Part shown: one piece after another, positions 50,178-59,847 of the stretch
Layout: every line of letters begins with the position of its first letter
How positions within the stretch are numbered: position 1 is the first letter of the stretch
Assembly: GCA_004298065.1 (NCBI GenBank)
Contig: SCRL01000078.1
Span: forward strand, 1 to 64,000
DNA length: 64,000 nucleotides
Direction of reading: 5' to 3'
DNA from: Gammaproteobacteria bacterium
Lineage (GTDB): Bacteria; Pseudomonadota; Gammaproteobacteria; Acidiferrobacterales; Sulfurifustaceae
Made by a program: the position numbers and the translations under genes
Notes under the pieces: model-generated
Told to the model about the DNA's origin: nothing
Database searches by the model: none
Seen by the model: only the letters and a program-made list of their open reading frames with translations

Positions 50178-51673
50178 TCAGTCCGATGCTGCCGCGCGGG
50201 ACGTGACTGGCGTTGAAACGGCCTCGCCATGCGACCAACCGCCGCCCATGGCCTGGTACAGCGTCGCGGTATCGGCCAGGCGCTGGGCCCGGGAGGCGAT
50301 CAGGCTGATGCGGGTCTGCTGCGCCTGCTGTTGCGCGACCAACAATTGCAAATAGCTGGCGGCGCCCAATGCATGCTGCTGTTCGATCAGCTGCAGCGAC
50401 TCCTGCGCAGCCGCATCCGCACCGGCATAGGCCGCCAGCGCCTGCGCATCGTGGTCGAGCGCGCGCAACGCATCGGCAACATTGCGCAACGCCTGCAACA
50501 CCGTCTGCCGGTAGTTGGCCGCCGCGGCATCGATCTCGGCCTCGGCCGCGCGCGCCTCGGCGCGCAGGCCGCCGTTGAACAACGGTTGCGTCAACTGCCC
50601 CGCCAGTCCCCACACCAGCGAGCCACTGCCGAACAGGCCGGCCGTGGTGAGCGCCTGCGAGCCGGCACTGGCGCTGAGCGTGATGCGCGGATAGAAATTG
50701 GACACGGCCACGCCGTAGCGCGCGGTGGCGGCGTGCAGCAGCGCCTCGGCGGCGCGGATGTCCGGCCTTTTCCGCGCCAGCTCCGACGGCAGGCTCAGTG
50801 GCAACTCGGTCGGCAGGCTGAAATCGGCCAGCGTGAATTGCGACATGGCCGCGAGCCCCGGCGGCTGGCCGACGAGCACCGCCAGCAGATGATTCGCCTG
50901 TTCCAGTTTGTTGCGCAGCTGGGGAATGCCGGCGCGGGTCTGCTCCACCTGGGTTTGCAGCGCCAGCACCTCGGTCTGCGACGCGGCGCCGAGCGCGACA
51001 CGCCGGCGCGTGATGTCGAGCTGCTCTTCCTGCGCCGCCAGAATGCGCTCGCTCACCTCGATCTGCCCGGCGAGCTGCGCCTGCGTGATGGCTGTCGTGA
51101 TCACGTTGGCTACGAGCGTCAGGCGCGCGCCATCGAGCTGGAACTGCTGGTAATCGACCTGCGCCGCGAGCGCTTCGAGCGCGCGGCGGTTGCCGCCGGA
51201 CAGATCGAGGTTGTAGCTCACGTCGACGCTGGCGTTGTACAAATTGAACAGGCGCTCGCCGCCGGCCAGGCCGGACGCGGCGTTATTGACCTGCTGGCGT
51301 TGCGCGCCGAGACCGACGTTCGCCTGCGGCAGGCGCGTGGCACCGGCGCGCGCCTCCAGCGTGTCCCGCGCCTGGCGCAGCGTGGCCTCGGCCGCTTCCA
51401 GCGTCGGACTGGATTGGAGCGCCCGCTCGATCAGCGCATCGAGCTTGGGCGAACCAAACTGTTCCCACCAGCGCGCGTTGACCGGCGCGTTCGCGACAAA
51501 GCTCTGCGACTCGCCCAATGCAACGGGTGCCGCAGCCGTACGCTCGGAAAGCTCGGTGGCCGTGTAATTGGTCACGGTCGGCGCTTCAGGTGGGATGAAA
51601 TCGGGCCCGGCCGCGCAGCCGCCGAGCAGCGTAACGCCAAGCGCCAGGCCGAGAAGACGATAATTCGTGGCGT

Positions 51674-51677
<4 letters not shown>
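50178..51677 (-). CDS. NodT-family outer membrane efflux lipoprotein
   Basis: 499-residue TolC/OprM-like channel. Lipoprotein signal with lipobox LGGC (GVTLLGGCAAGPDF), then PVNARWWEQFGSPKLDALIE and two repeated helical-hairpin/beta-barrel halves (LPSELARKRPDIRAAEALLHA is the family landmark). Closes a tripartite efflux pump with the ABC transporter and membrane fusion protein upstream. ATG at 51677 overlaps the ATPase stop by 4 nt and has GGAAGGG before it. Confidence 0.93.
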
Positions 51678-52385
<708 letters not shown>

Positions 52386-52393
<8 letters not shown>

Positions 52394-53588
52394 CGATCGC
52401 CTCCGCCGGGTCCACCTTGAGCGCAGCGCGGATCGCGAGCACGCTCGCCAGCACGCAGATCGCCACCACCGCGACGAAGCCGCGCAGCGCATCGCCCGGT
52501 TCGAGCAGCACGTATTTGGGAAAGAACGGCGCCCAGAAGGTGGCCGCGATCTTGCCGACCACGAAACCGATCAGGCCCAGGCCCACCGCCTGCTGCAGGA
52601 TCATCGCGGCGATGGTGCGGTTGCGCGTGCCGATGAGCTTCAGCACCGCAATCTCACGGATCTTGCCGAGCGTCAGGGTGTAGATGATGAACGCGACGAT
52701 GGCCGCGCTGACGATGGCGAGGATCACCAGGAACATGCCGATCTGTTTGGCCGAGGTCGCGATCAGCTTGCCGATCAGGATCGCCTCCATCTGCACGCGG
52801 GTGTAGACCGTCAGGCGCTTCCAGCGGCGGATCGGCTCGGCCACGTCCTCGGGCGTGTAGCCGGGCTCAATCTGCACCAGCACGGCGTTCACATACGGGT
52901 TGGCGCTCTGCGAGGCGATCACCGCGTCGAGCAAGCCGGGCACGCCCGGGCGGTTGAGCGCCGGGTTCCCGGCGGTGCGGGCGCGGCTGCGCACGATGGC
53001 GTCGTTGTCCTTGAGGAACTGCGCTTCCTGCGCGTCCTTGAGCGGGATGAACACCATCGGGTCGCCGCCGGAGGACACCATGCGCCGGGTCAGTCCGACC
53101 ACGGTGTATTGGTTGCGGCGAATCCGGATCGTGTCGCCGAGCCCGAAGCCGGTGGCGACGTCGGCCACGGCCTCGTAGTGACCACGCGTGATCTGCCGCC
53201 CGGCCACCAAATAACCGGGTTGCCCGGGTTCGCCCGGACCGCCGGGGACGATGCCGACCACCATGGCGCGCACGTCGCCGTCGCCGCGACGCACCTGCAT
53301 GGTCAGGTAGGTGACGTTGGCCGCGCGCGCCACGCCGGGCATGGCGCGTATCCCGCGATAGGTGTCGTCGTACAGGCTGGAAGATTCGGCGTAGGGACCG
53401 AGCGTACCCTGCTGCACCACCCACAGGTCCGCGCCGCTGTTGTCGAGCAACACCTTGGCATCGTCCACCATGCCGCGATAGACCCCGGCCATGGTCAGCG
53501 TCACGCCGATCAGCAACCCCAGGCCGAGGCCGGTGAAAACGAATTTGCCCCAGGCATGCAGGATGTCGCGCCCGGCGAGACTGATCAC
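52386..53588 (-). CDS. FtsX/MacB-type (DevC-like) ABC permease
   Basis: 400 residues from a GTG at 53588 that shares GTGA with the fusion-protein stop. One N-terminal helix (about 14-36), a large periplasmic domain, then three C-terminal helices (about 275-300, 330-350, 365-385), with GKIREIAVLKLIGTRNRTI, the FtsX-family coupling motif. Four-helix permeases of this type act as mechanotransmitters in MacAB/DevBCA export. Substrate unknown. Confidence 0.9.
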
Positions 53589-54781
53589 GACGCCACCCCC
53601 GGCAGGCGCTCGACCGGCGCGATGCGGCTGCGCGCATCGAGCGCGCGCTGGCTGTAGACCACGACGCGCTCGCCCGGCGTGAGACCTTCGAGAATCTGCA
53701 CCCGGCCGTCGAGGTCGGTCGCACCGGTCGTGACCGGGGCGAAGCGCAGCGTGTCGTCCTCGACTACCCACACCCCAAGCCGTCCGGCGACGCGCTGCAC
53801 GCTGGCATTGGGCACCACGGGCTGCGCCGGCAGCGCGGCCAGCGCCACCGTCACTTCGGCCAGCTCGCCGAGCGGCGGCAATGACGCCGGCAAGGCATCG
53901 AACACGACTTTGGCCAGAATCTCCTCGGTGACCGCATCCGCCAGCGGTTCGACGCGCAGCACGCGCCCGGCGAGCGGCTGCCCGGCCTGCGAGCGCAATA
54001 CGATACGCGCGGGCAATCCGGCCTGCAGGCCGGCGGCGCGCTGCTGGTCGAACCGGACGTTGATCCACAAACTCGCGGGGTCAATCACCTCCACCACGGC
54101 CTGCCCGGCGATCACGGTCGTGCCGGGATCGGCATGGCGCGCGACCACGAGCCCGTCCACCGGCGCGATGAATTGCAGGTTGGCGCGCTGGCGCAGCGAC
54201 GCCTCGTGCTCGGCGCGCGTGCGCGCCAGCTCCTGGCGCGCGGCCTCCAGATTGGCGCGCGCGGCAAGAAAATTCGCTGCCGCCACCTGGCGCTCCTGGC
54301 GCTTGGCCTCGACGGCCTCCTCGCTCGCCGACTGCGCCTTCAGCAGACGTTCGTACCGGCGCGCCTGCGACTCGGCATGGGCCTTGCGCGCCGAGGCTTC
54401 CTGGCTCTGCGCCTCGGCGGCAAGCACCGCGGCCTCGGCACGCTTGAGTGCCGCGAACTGCGCGTGGATGCGCTCATCCAAATCCACCGGGTCCATCTCA
54501 CCCAGCAACTGGCCGGCCTGCACACGCTCGCCCACCTGTACCTCCACGCGCTGAATCCTGCCGGCGAAGGTGGGCCCGATCTTGTAGACGTAACGCGCCT
54601 CGGCGGTACCGATGCCGAACAGTGCCGGCGCCAGCGCACGGCTCTCGACCGTGGCGACCGTCACCGGCACTGGCGCCAGCGGTCCCGAGCGCAAGCCCAC
54701 GTACGCAAACAGCGCCAGCAGCGGCACGAGCACGCCGATCAGCGCCAGCGTGCGGCCATTCTGCGTCAGACGCTTCAACAC
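53585..54781 (-). CDS. HlyD/MacA-like membrane fusion protein
   Basis: 398 residues: N-terminal anchor helix (about 11-30), lipoyl/barrel-sandwich half (GRIQRVEVQVGERVQAGQLLGEMDP region), a long helical hairpin (about 105-195), the second half FIAPVDGLVVARHADPGTTV, and a C-terminal beta-barrel and MP domain. Bridges the ABC permease to the outer membrane channel. It lies 24 nt downstream of the small secreted protein gene. Confidence 0.92.
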   Translation of the reverse strand: MLKRLTQNGRTLALIGVLVPLLALFAYVGLRSGPLAPVPVTVATVESRALAPALFGIGTAEARYVYKIGPTFAGRIQRVEVQVGERVQAGQLLGEMDPVDLDERIHAQFAALKRAEAAVLAAEAQSQEASARKAHAESQARRYERLLKAQSASEEAVEAKRQERQVAAANFLAARANLEAARQELARTRAEHEASLRQRANLQFIAPVDGLVVARHADPGTTVIAGQAVVEVIDPASLWINVRFDQQRAAGLQAGLPARIVLRSQAGQPLAGRVLRVEPLADAVTEEILAKVVFDALPASLPPLGELAEVTVALAALPAQPVVPNASVQRVAGRLGVWVVEDDTLRFAPVTTGATDLDGRVQILEGLTPGERVVVYSQRALDARSRIAPVERLPGVAS

Positions 54782-54805
54782 GGCACGACCCTCGGGCGAT
54801 CAGCG

Positions 54806-55255
54806 CTACCGCCCACGCCGGCCACCGCCCGTGCCGCCGCGGCCGCCACCCATGCCGGCGCTGCCCATCCCACCGCCCTGGCGCGCCTCGTAGCCGCGCC
54901 CGTAACTGTCGCCGCTTTCGGCGCGCCGGCGTTCGCGCTTGATCTCGCCTTGCCCGTGGTCATTGTCCTCGCTCGCACGCGAGCGCTGGCGCGCCTGGTC
55001 ATCCGGCGTCCCGCGTCCGCCGATGCCAAGCCGCTCACGCTCCTCGGCGCTCATGTTCTGAGTGCGTTTTTGCATCTCCTCGCGGAAGCGGGCGCGGTCG
55101 GCCTCGCTCATGTCGCGTACCTGCGTACGCTGTTGCACCAACTCCTCGTTGGTGTACCGACTGAAGTCCTGTTCCGCTCGTACAACGCTGGGTGCGAAAA
55201 TGCCGGCGGTGAGGGTGAAGGCTGCGGCGGCAACCGCCAGGGTTTTCATCTTCAT
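54806..55255 (-). CDS. Small exported DUF1104-like protein
   Basis: 149 residues from the ATG at 55255 (AAGGAG nine bases before). Signal peptide (cleavage after VVRA), then a helical domain with FSRYTNEELVQQRTQVRDMS and ADRARFREEMQKRTQNMSAEE, which resembles DUF1104/Spy-like periplasmic proteins. The tail is an unstructured Gly/Arg-rich region (GMGSAGMGGGRGG). First gene before the efflux operon. Its leader is a near copy of the one before the TetR gene. Possibly a stress-responsive periplasmic chaperone or metal sensor. Confidence 0.65.
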   Translation of the reverse strand: MKMKTLAVAAAAFTLTAGIFAPSVVRAEQDFSRYTNEELVQQRTQVRDMSEADRARFREEMQKRTQNMSAEERERLGIGGRGTPDDQARQRSRASEDNDHGQGEIKRERRRAESGDSYGRGYEARQGGGMGSAGMGGGRGGTGGGRRGR

Positions 55256-55263
55256 AAAGACAA

Positions 55264-55389
55264 GCTCCTTGAACTGCGTTGAGGGGATCAAAGTTAACGA
55301 AACCGTATAGTCCCGGCTTCTGGTCCGCTATACTGGGCACGCGATGTTTCGCGGTGATTTCCGGCGTGTGCGAGAATGTAACAAGATGT
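55264..55389. repeat. Duplicated 126-bp leader, copy A
   Basis: Upstream region of the small exported protein gene, including its AAGGAG. It aligns over its full length with 57668-57793. Identical blocks include TTCTGGTCCGCTATACTGGG, GTTTCGCGGTGATTTCC and GCGAGAATGTAACAAGATGT. Both genes also begin ATGAAGAT followed by AAAACC. It must hold a shared promoter or operator. Confidence 0.85.
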
Positions 55390-55433
55390 GTCTGGCGGCG
55401 ACTGGACAATGACCAAGCGCTTCCACCGTTCTC

Positions 55434-55721
55434 TTACAGGTGGCCGTATTGCTCAACATCGGTCACCCAATACACGCCGTTGCCGGCGATAATCGCCCGC
55501 TCAATGAAGCGCTTCTACCCGGCAAGCCACGGGTACTTCGTCTCTTCGTAGATGTTCATGGGTCCGCCCATGACAACCAGCAAATCCATGTCCCCGACGG
55601 CCGGCAGCGGCTCGCCACGGTAGAAGCGCGTGGCGCCGAGCGTATGCGGTCCACGTCGAACCCAGTTCCCGATGCTTCCCAATCCTTCGAGCCGCACGTG
55701 CTGCAAGTAATGTACGTTCAT
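55434..55721 (-). pseudogene. Truncated class I glutamine amidotransferase-like gene
   Basis: The frame from the ATG at 55721 encodes MNVHYLQHVRLEGLGSIGNW... to VVMGGPMNIYEETKYPWLAG, a good match to the first 65-70 residues of GMP synthase-like amidotransferases (about 230 residues). TAG at 55517-55515 interrupts it where the family has a Glu (LA-E-KRFIERAI). The same frame continues KRFIERAIIAGNGVYWVTD and ends at 55434, before the catalytic Cys, His and Glu. So it has both a nonsense codon and a 3' truncation. Its start overlaps the stop of the upstream gene by 4 nt, so it was once part of the tetR operon. Confidence 0.8.
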
Positions 55722-56530
55722 CGCGTTTCGCCTGTTTTTATGCTGTCGTTCATGCCATACCCCCTCCCTGCGCGCCGGTTCCCGGCATCCGTCTCGGGCT
55801 TCAGCCGGTCGTAAACAAGGCGATACGAAACCGGTTGCATTCCTGGAAGTTGGGTCGCCGCGGAAATCAGCAGTTGGCCGGTCTTGGCGTTGATCTGAAA
55901 GTTCTGAACCAGCCTTGCGCCATTGTTCGTCGTCGTCTCGACCACCAACGAGGCGCCCTCCCAGCCCGCAACGACCACCCGCTGCTGCAAGCCGCCGCTG
56001 GCGGAAACGCTGGCACCGCGAAAGTCGGTGAAAATACGCTGACGCTGATCGTTCTCGTCGGCGATCAGCAACATCGGATCCTCATGAGTGATATTGAGTT
56101 TTTCCGTAGTAGCGATCAGTCCGGACAACTCCCCGGATGGCATCTCGCTGCGCCCTCCCATGCCGCCCGATGATCCGCGGCCCTGGCGTCCGCCACCTTT
56201 CCCTCCGCCGCGTCCCTGTCCGCCGGAACCGCCGCCCATTCCGCGTCCGCCGCCCTTGGCCTGTTTCATCGCTTGCATGGCTTCCTTCATTTTTTCCCTT
56301 GGGTCGTCGCTGGCCTCGGCATTGAGGGTCCAGTGACCGGAAAAATCCGGTCTGAATTGCGGTTCTGCACGTGGAACCGCGGGCACGTCCGTATTCCCGG
56401 TGACCGAGTCCATGGCGCCACCGTCATGACCTCGCACCGGGTCAGAGGGCGCGGCCAGTGACGGGTTGGCACCGCCGGCCAATGCCAGGCCGATCCAGAG
56501 CGCCGCGGTGACGCGCGCATTGATATTCAT
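55718..56530 (-). CDS. Exported Gly-rich protein of unknown function
   Basis: 270 residues from the ATG at 56530. Signal peptide (cleavage after PSLA), then RPDFSGHWTLNAEASDDPREKMKEAM, a motif of small exported 'lipocalin-like' hypotheticals, a Gly/Arg/Lys-rich low-complexity linker (about 95-130), and a beta-rich C-terminal domain (IFTDFRGASVSASGGLQQRV, LVVETTTNNGARLVQNFQI). It overlaps the upstream membrane-protein gene by 4 nt. No enzyme motif is seen; function unknown. Confidence 0.65.
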   Translation of the reverse strand: MNINARVTAALWIGLALAGGANPSLAAPSDPVRGHDGGAMDSVTGNTDVPAVPRAEPQFRPDFSGHWTLNAEASDDPREKMKEAMQAMKQAKGGGRGMGGGSGGQGRGGGKGGGRQGRGSSGGMGGRSEMPSGELSGLIATTEKLNITHEDPMLLIADENDQRQRIFTDFRGASVSASGGLQQRVVVAGWEGASLVVETTTNNGARLVQNFQINAKTGQLLISAATQLPGMQPVSYRLVYDRLKPETDAGNRRAGRGYGMNDSIKTGETR

Positions 56531-56958
56531 TGCGTATCTCCGTCGGAGATGGCCGGTTTCACGCGCACCAGCCCGCGCCAGGCAATGGCCGCGATTACCA
56601 TCCACGTGAGCGTCCGCAGACTCATGGCGATCACCGTGCGTTGCTCGTAGGGGCCACCGGAATACACATGCACGCCGAAGGCGGCGAAGGTGAGTGCCGT
56701 GGCCGCGGCGATGGCAACGGCCAGCCATACCGCCCAGCGCCGCTTCATCCACAGCCCGGCGCCGGCGATGACATAGGCGAAACCCGCCACAAAGTTGAAC
56801 CACAGCACGAACGGCACGTAGTGCCCGGCCGCCGTGACCGCCGCCGCGTCGCCACTCAGGGTCATACCGCCTTCCTTGATGGTCAGCAGACCGAACGCCA
56901 CGGCCACGAGCGCGACGGCCCGCAGCCGGAATTTCGTCGCCGATACGGTTGATCCCAT
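56527..56958 (-). CDS. Small four-helix membrane protein
   Basis: 143 residues with four hydrophobic helices (about 11-25, 45-68, 74-95, 108-127), and little else. GAGG-type ribosome site (GAGGAG) overlaps the TetR stop. Found between TetR and the exported Gly-rich protein and translationally coupled to the latter. It resembles generic DoxX-like/unknown membrane proteins only in topology; no function can be assigned. Confidence 0.65.
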   Translation of the reverse strand: MGSTVSATKFRLRAVALVAVAFGLLTIKEGGMTLSGDAAAVTAAGHYVPFVLWFNFVAGFAYVIAGAGLWMKRRWAVWLAVAIAAATALTFAAFGVHVYSGGPYEQRTVIAMSLRTLTWMVIAAIAWRGLVRVKPAISDGDTQ

Positions 56959-56967
56959 GGCGGCTCC

Positions 56968-57660
56968 TCAATAGGCGAACGTGGGGTACGGGGAGAGTTT
57001 CGGGATAAAGTCGTATGACTCGTCCTCGGCGCGAATCTCGTCCCGGTAGATCGAGAACATGGTTTCGGCGTCGCCGGCGATATCGCCCGACCCCCCGGAC
57101 ACCAGCACCCGGTGGACGAACGTATGGATCATCGCGCGGAAGAACAGTACCGCCGCGCCCGGATCGACCCGGTCCTGGAGCAGCCCCTTGGCCTTGGCGT
57201 TCCCGACCAGGATCAAAAGGCTGGCCTCATACCCCTGCGTCACCTCCCGAACCTGTCGCCGCAGCGCCGAGTCGGTCGTGTGGCTGACGGCCAGCAACAA
57301 CTGGCGGAAGATCGGGTTGTACGTGACATAAGCCACGTGCGAATGAAACACGCGCCGAAGCGCGTCGAGCGGATCATCGGCACTCGCCGCCGCGTGTTCC
57401 AGGCGCTGCATCAGGCGATCGTGGACGCGCGTGAAGATCGCCGACCACAATGACTGGGCGTCCGGGAAAATCCGGCGCAGCGCCGCTTCGTCCATGCCGG
57501 CGGCTTGCGCCACGCGCGCCGGACTGACTTCCGTCCATCCCCCTCGCCGTATCAGTTCCATGACCGTGCGCACGATCCTGGTCCTTTCACCCTTTGCCCG
57601 GGTGAATAACTCCGGGCCCATCGAATGTGCCTTCACGGCCGCTGAGGTTTTGATCTTCAT
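56968..57660 (-). CDS. TetR/AcrR family transcriptional regulator
   Basis: 230 residues from the ATG at 57660 (AAGGAG 10 bases before). The N-terminal helix-turn-helix is visible: RTRIVRTVMELIRRGGWTEV then SPARVAQAAGMDEAALRRIFPDAQSLWSAIF (about 30-80, in parts). The C-terminal ligand domain is helical with a TetR_C-like pattern. Its leader duplicates that of the small exported protein before the efflux genes, so it probably controls itself and the efflux operon. Confidence 0.88.
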   Translation of the reverse strand: MKIKTSAAVKAHSMGPELFTRAKGERTRIVRTVMELIRRGGWTEVSPARVAQAAGMDEAALRRIFPDAQSLWSAIFTRVHDRLMQRLEHAAASADDPLDALRRVFHSHVAYVTYNPIFRQLLLAVSHTTDSALRRQVREVTQGYEASLLILVGNAKAKGLLQDRVDPGAAVLFFRAMIHTFVHRVLVSGGSGDIAGDAETMFSIYRDEIRAEDESYDFIPKLSPYPTFAY

Positions 57661-57667
57661 GGCACCT

Positions 57668-57793
57668 GCTCCTTGATTGCGTTGACATGAGTCCAACTTA
57701 ACTGAAGCCGTAAGTGCCGGTTTCTGGTCCGCTATACTGGGCAAACGACGTTTCGCGGTGATTTCCAGCGCGTGCGAGAATGTAACAAGATGT
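57668..57793. repeat. Duplicated 126-bp leader, copy B
   Basis: Second copy of the 55264-55389 leader, in the same orientation, between tetR and the divergent response regulator gene. Same length (126 bp), three identical blocks of 17-22 bp and a conserved AAGGAG. On the plus strand TATACT (57734-57739) could also serve as a -10 box towards the response regulator. Confidence 0.85.
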
Positions 57794-57823
57794 TTCAGCC
57801 TACCGGACGGATGACAACACACG

Positions 57824-58537
57824 ATGAATGATGTCCAAGCCCATATCCTGGTCGTGGACGACGATGCCGCGCTGCGCGAGCTGCTCGGTCGCTACCTTGG
57901 CGAACAGGGCATGCGCGTCAGCGCGGTCGCGGACGGCGCCGCCATGGATCGCGCGATCGCCGCTGATCGCCCCGACCTCGTGATCCTCGACCTGATGCTG
58001 CCGGGGGAGGACGGCTTGTCGCTGGCGCGCCGGCTGCGCGCCCGCGACAACCTGCCCATCATCATGCTGTCCGCGCGCGGCGAGGACGTGGACCGCATCG
58101 TCGGGCTCGAGGTGGGCGCGGACGACTACCTGGCCAAGCCGTTCAATCCGCGCGAGCTGCTGGCGCGCATCCGCGCGGTGCTCCGGCGGCGCGCCACGGG
58201 CGCGACCGTCGCCGGGACCGCCGACACCTACGGCTTTGGCCCCTATCGCCTGGACCTGGCAACGCATACGCTCACACGCGACGGCGCGGAGGTGCGCCTC
58301 ACCGCCGCCGAGTTCGCGCTGCTGCGCGTGTTCCTCGAACATCCCAATCGCGTGCTCTCGCGCGACACCCTGATCGATCTCATCAAGGGCTACGACCGCT
58401 CGCCGTTCGACCGCTCGATCGACGTGCGTGTCACGCGGCTGCGGCGCAAGATCGAACCCGACCCGGAGGCGCCGGTGTACATCCGCACCGTGCACGGCCA
58501 GGGCTATCTGTTCGCGCCGCAGGGCAAGACGAAATGA
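57824..58537 (+). CDS. OmpR-family response regulator
   Basis: 237 residues. Receiver domain with acidic pocket DDD (12-14), phosphorylation site Asp56 in LVILDLMLPGEDG, Thr/Ser switch MLSAR and Lys in LAKPFNP; winged-helix output domain with LTAAEFALLRVFLEHPNRVLSR and RSIDVRVTRLRRKIE-PDPEAPVYIRTVHGQGYLF. Closest in pattern to OmpR. Overlaps the sensor kinase gene by 4 nt. Confidence 0.95.
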   Translation: MNDVQAHILVVDDDAALRELLGRYLGEQGMRVSAVADGAAMDRAIAADRPDLVILDLMLPGEDGLSLARRLRARDNLPIIMLSARGEDVDRIVGLEVGADDYLAKPFNPRELLARIRAVLRRRATGATVAGTADTYGFGPYRLDLATHTLTRDGAEVRLTAAEFALLRVFLEHPNRVLSRDTLIDLIKGYDRSPFDRSIDVRVTRLRRKIEPDPEAPVYIRTVHGQGYLFAPQGKTK

Positions 58538-59847
58538 ACTGGCGCTGGCCGCGTACGCTCTTCGGGCACACCGCGCTCACCCTCGGCGTGGCGCTGGTGC
58601 TGTTGCAAATGCTCGCAATCAGCATCATCGCCTCACAAGTCGCCTATCCACTCGGCCGGCGCGCGACCGAGGATCTCGCCGCGCTCATGGTGCTGTCGGC
58701 GAAAACCTGGGTCGAGTTACCGCCGGCGACGCGCGCAGACTTCACGCGCGAGCTCGCCGAGAATCACGGCCTGCGCATCGCGACCGCGCGCGAACCGCTG
58801 CCGAGCACCGCCAGCTACCTGCCCTACCGTTACCTGCTGGAAACGGCACTGGCGCAACGCGCGGGCCGGGCGGTGCCGATCCGCACCACCTTCGACCCCG
58901 AGTGGTTCTGGGCCGATATTCCGGCGGGCGGGCAAACGGTGCGCATCGGCTTCGCGCGCGAGCGCGTCGGGATCGAACCGCCGCTCGCGATCGCGCTGCT
59001 GCTCGCGGTGATTGTGGCGCTTACGCTGATTACGGCGCTCATCCTCGCGCGCCGCCTCACGCGCCAGCTGGCGCGGCTGACCCGGGCCGCCGCCCAGGTC
59101 GGCCAGGGGGAAACGCCCGAGCCCCTGCCCGAGCAGGGCCCGGAAGAGCTGGCGCAACTCGCGCGCCGCTTCAACCGCATGGCGCGGGACGTGCGCGAGC
59201 TGCTCGCCAACCGCACGACGCTGCTCGCCGGCATCTCGCACGACCTGCGCACGCCGCTGGCGCGCATGCGGCTCGCGCTCGAGATGCTGCCGGGCGCCGC
59301 CGATCCGGCGCTGGTGGATGGACTGCGACGCGACATCGAGGAAATGGATCGCCTGATCGGCGAGTTCCTCGAACTTGGCCGTGGCCTGCAACCCGGCCAG
59401 TGGGCCGATACCGACCTGCGGACATTGCTCGACGAGCTTGTGGCCGACAGCGGGCGCGGCGGCGCCGACGTCCGTCTGACCGCACCGGCATCCTGCATCC
59501 GTCTGGCGAATCCGCGGGCGCTGCGGCGCATCCTCGCCAACCTCATCGAAAACGCCGTGCGCTACGGGGAGAACAAACCGGTTGAGGTGATCCTGGCGGA
59601 ATCCGGAGGCGGCGCCGAGATCCGTGTGCTCGACCGTGGACCCGGCATTCCCGAAAGCGAGCGCGAAGCGGTGTTCCGGCCGTTTCACCGGCTCGAACCC
59701 TCGCGCAGCAACGCGACCGGCGGCAGCGGCCTGGGACTGGCGATCTCCCGCCAGCTCGCACAGGCCAACGGCTGGCAACTCGAACTGCAGGCGCGCCCCG
59801 GCGGTGGCGCGGTGGCGGTACTGGCGCTCCCGGCTATCCCGGCGTGA
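58534..59847 (+). CDS. EnvZ-like sensor histidine kinase
   Basis: 437 residues: two membrane helices (about 14-37 and 150-172) around a periplasmic domain of about 110 residues, HAMP (about 173-225), DHp with phospho-acceptor His236 in GISHDLRTPLARMRLAL, and an HATPase with N box NLIENAVRYG, G1 DRGPGIPESE and GGSGLGLAI. EnvZ-like in size and motif. Its stop converges with the cytochrome b fusion gene, overlapping by 14 nt. The signal is unknown. Confidence 0.94.
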   Translation: MNWRWPRTLFGHTALTLGVALVLLQMLAISIIASQVAYPLGRRATEDLAALMVLSAKTWVELPPATRADFTRELAENHGLRIATAREPLPSTASYLPYRYLLETALAQRAGRAVPIRTTFDPEWFWADIPAGGQTVRIGFARERVGIEPPLAIALLLAVIVALTLITALILARRLTRQLARLTRAAAQVGQGETPEPLPEQGPEELAQLARRFNRMARDVRELLANRTTLLAGISHDLRTPLARMRLALEMLPGAADPALVDGLRRDIEEMDRLIGEFLELGRGLQPGQWADTDLRTLLDELVADSGRGGADVRLTAPASCIRLANPRALRRILANLIENAVRYGENKPVEVILAESGGGAEIRVLDRGPGIPESEREAVFRPFHRLEPSRSNATGGSGLGLAISRQLAQANGWQLELQARPGGGAVAVLALPAIPA

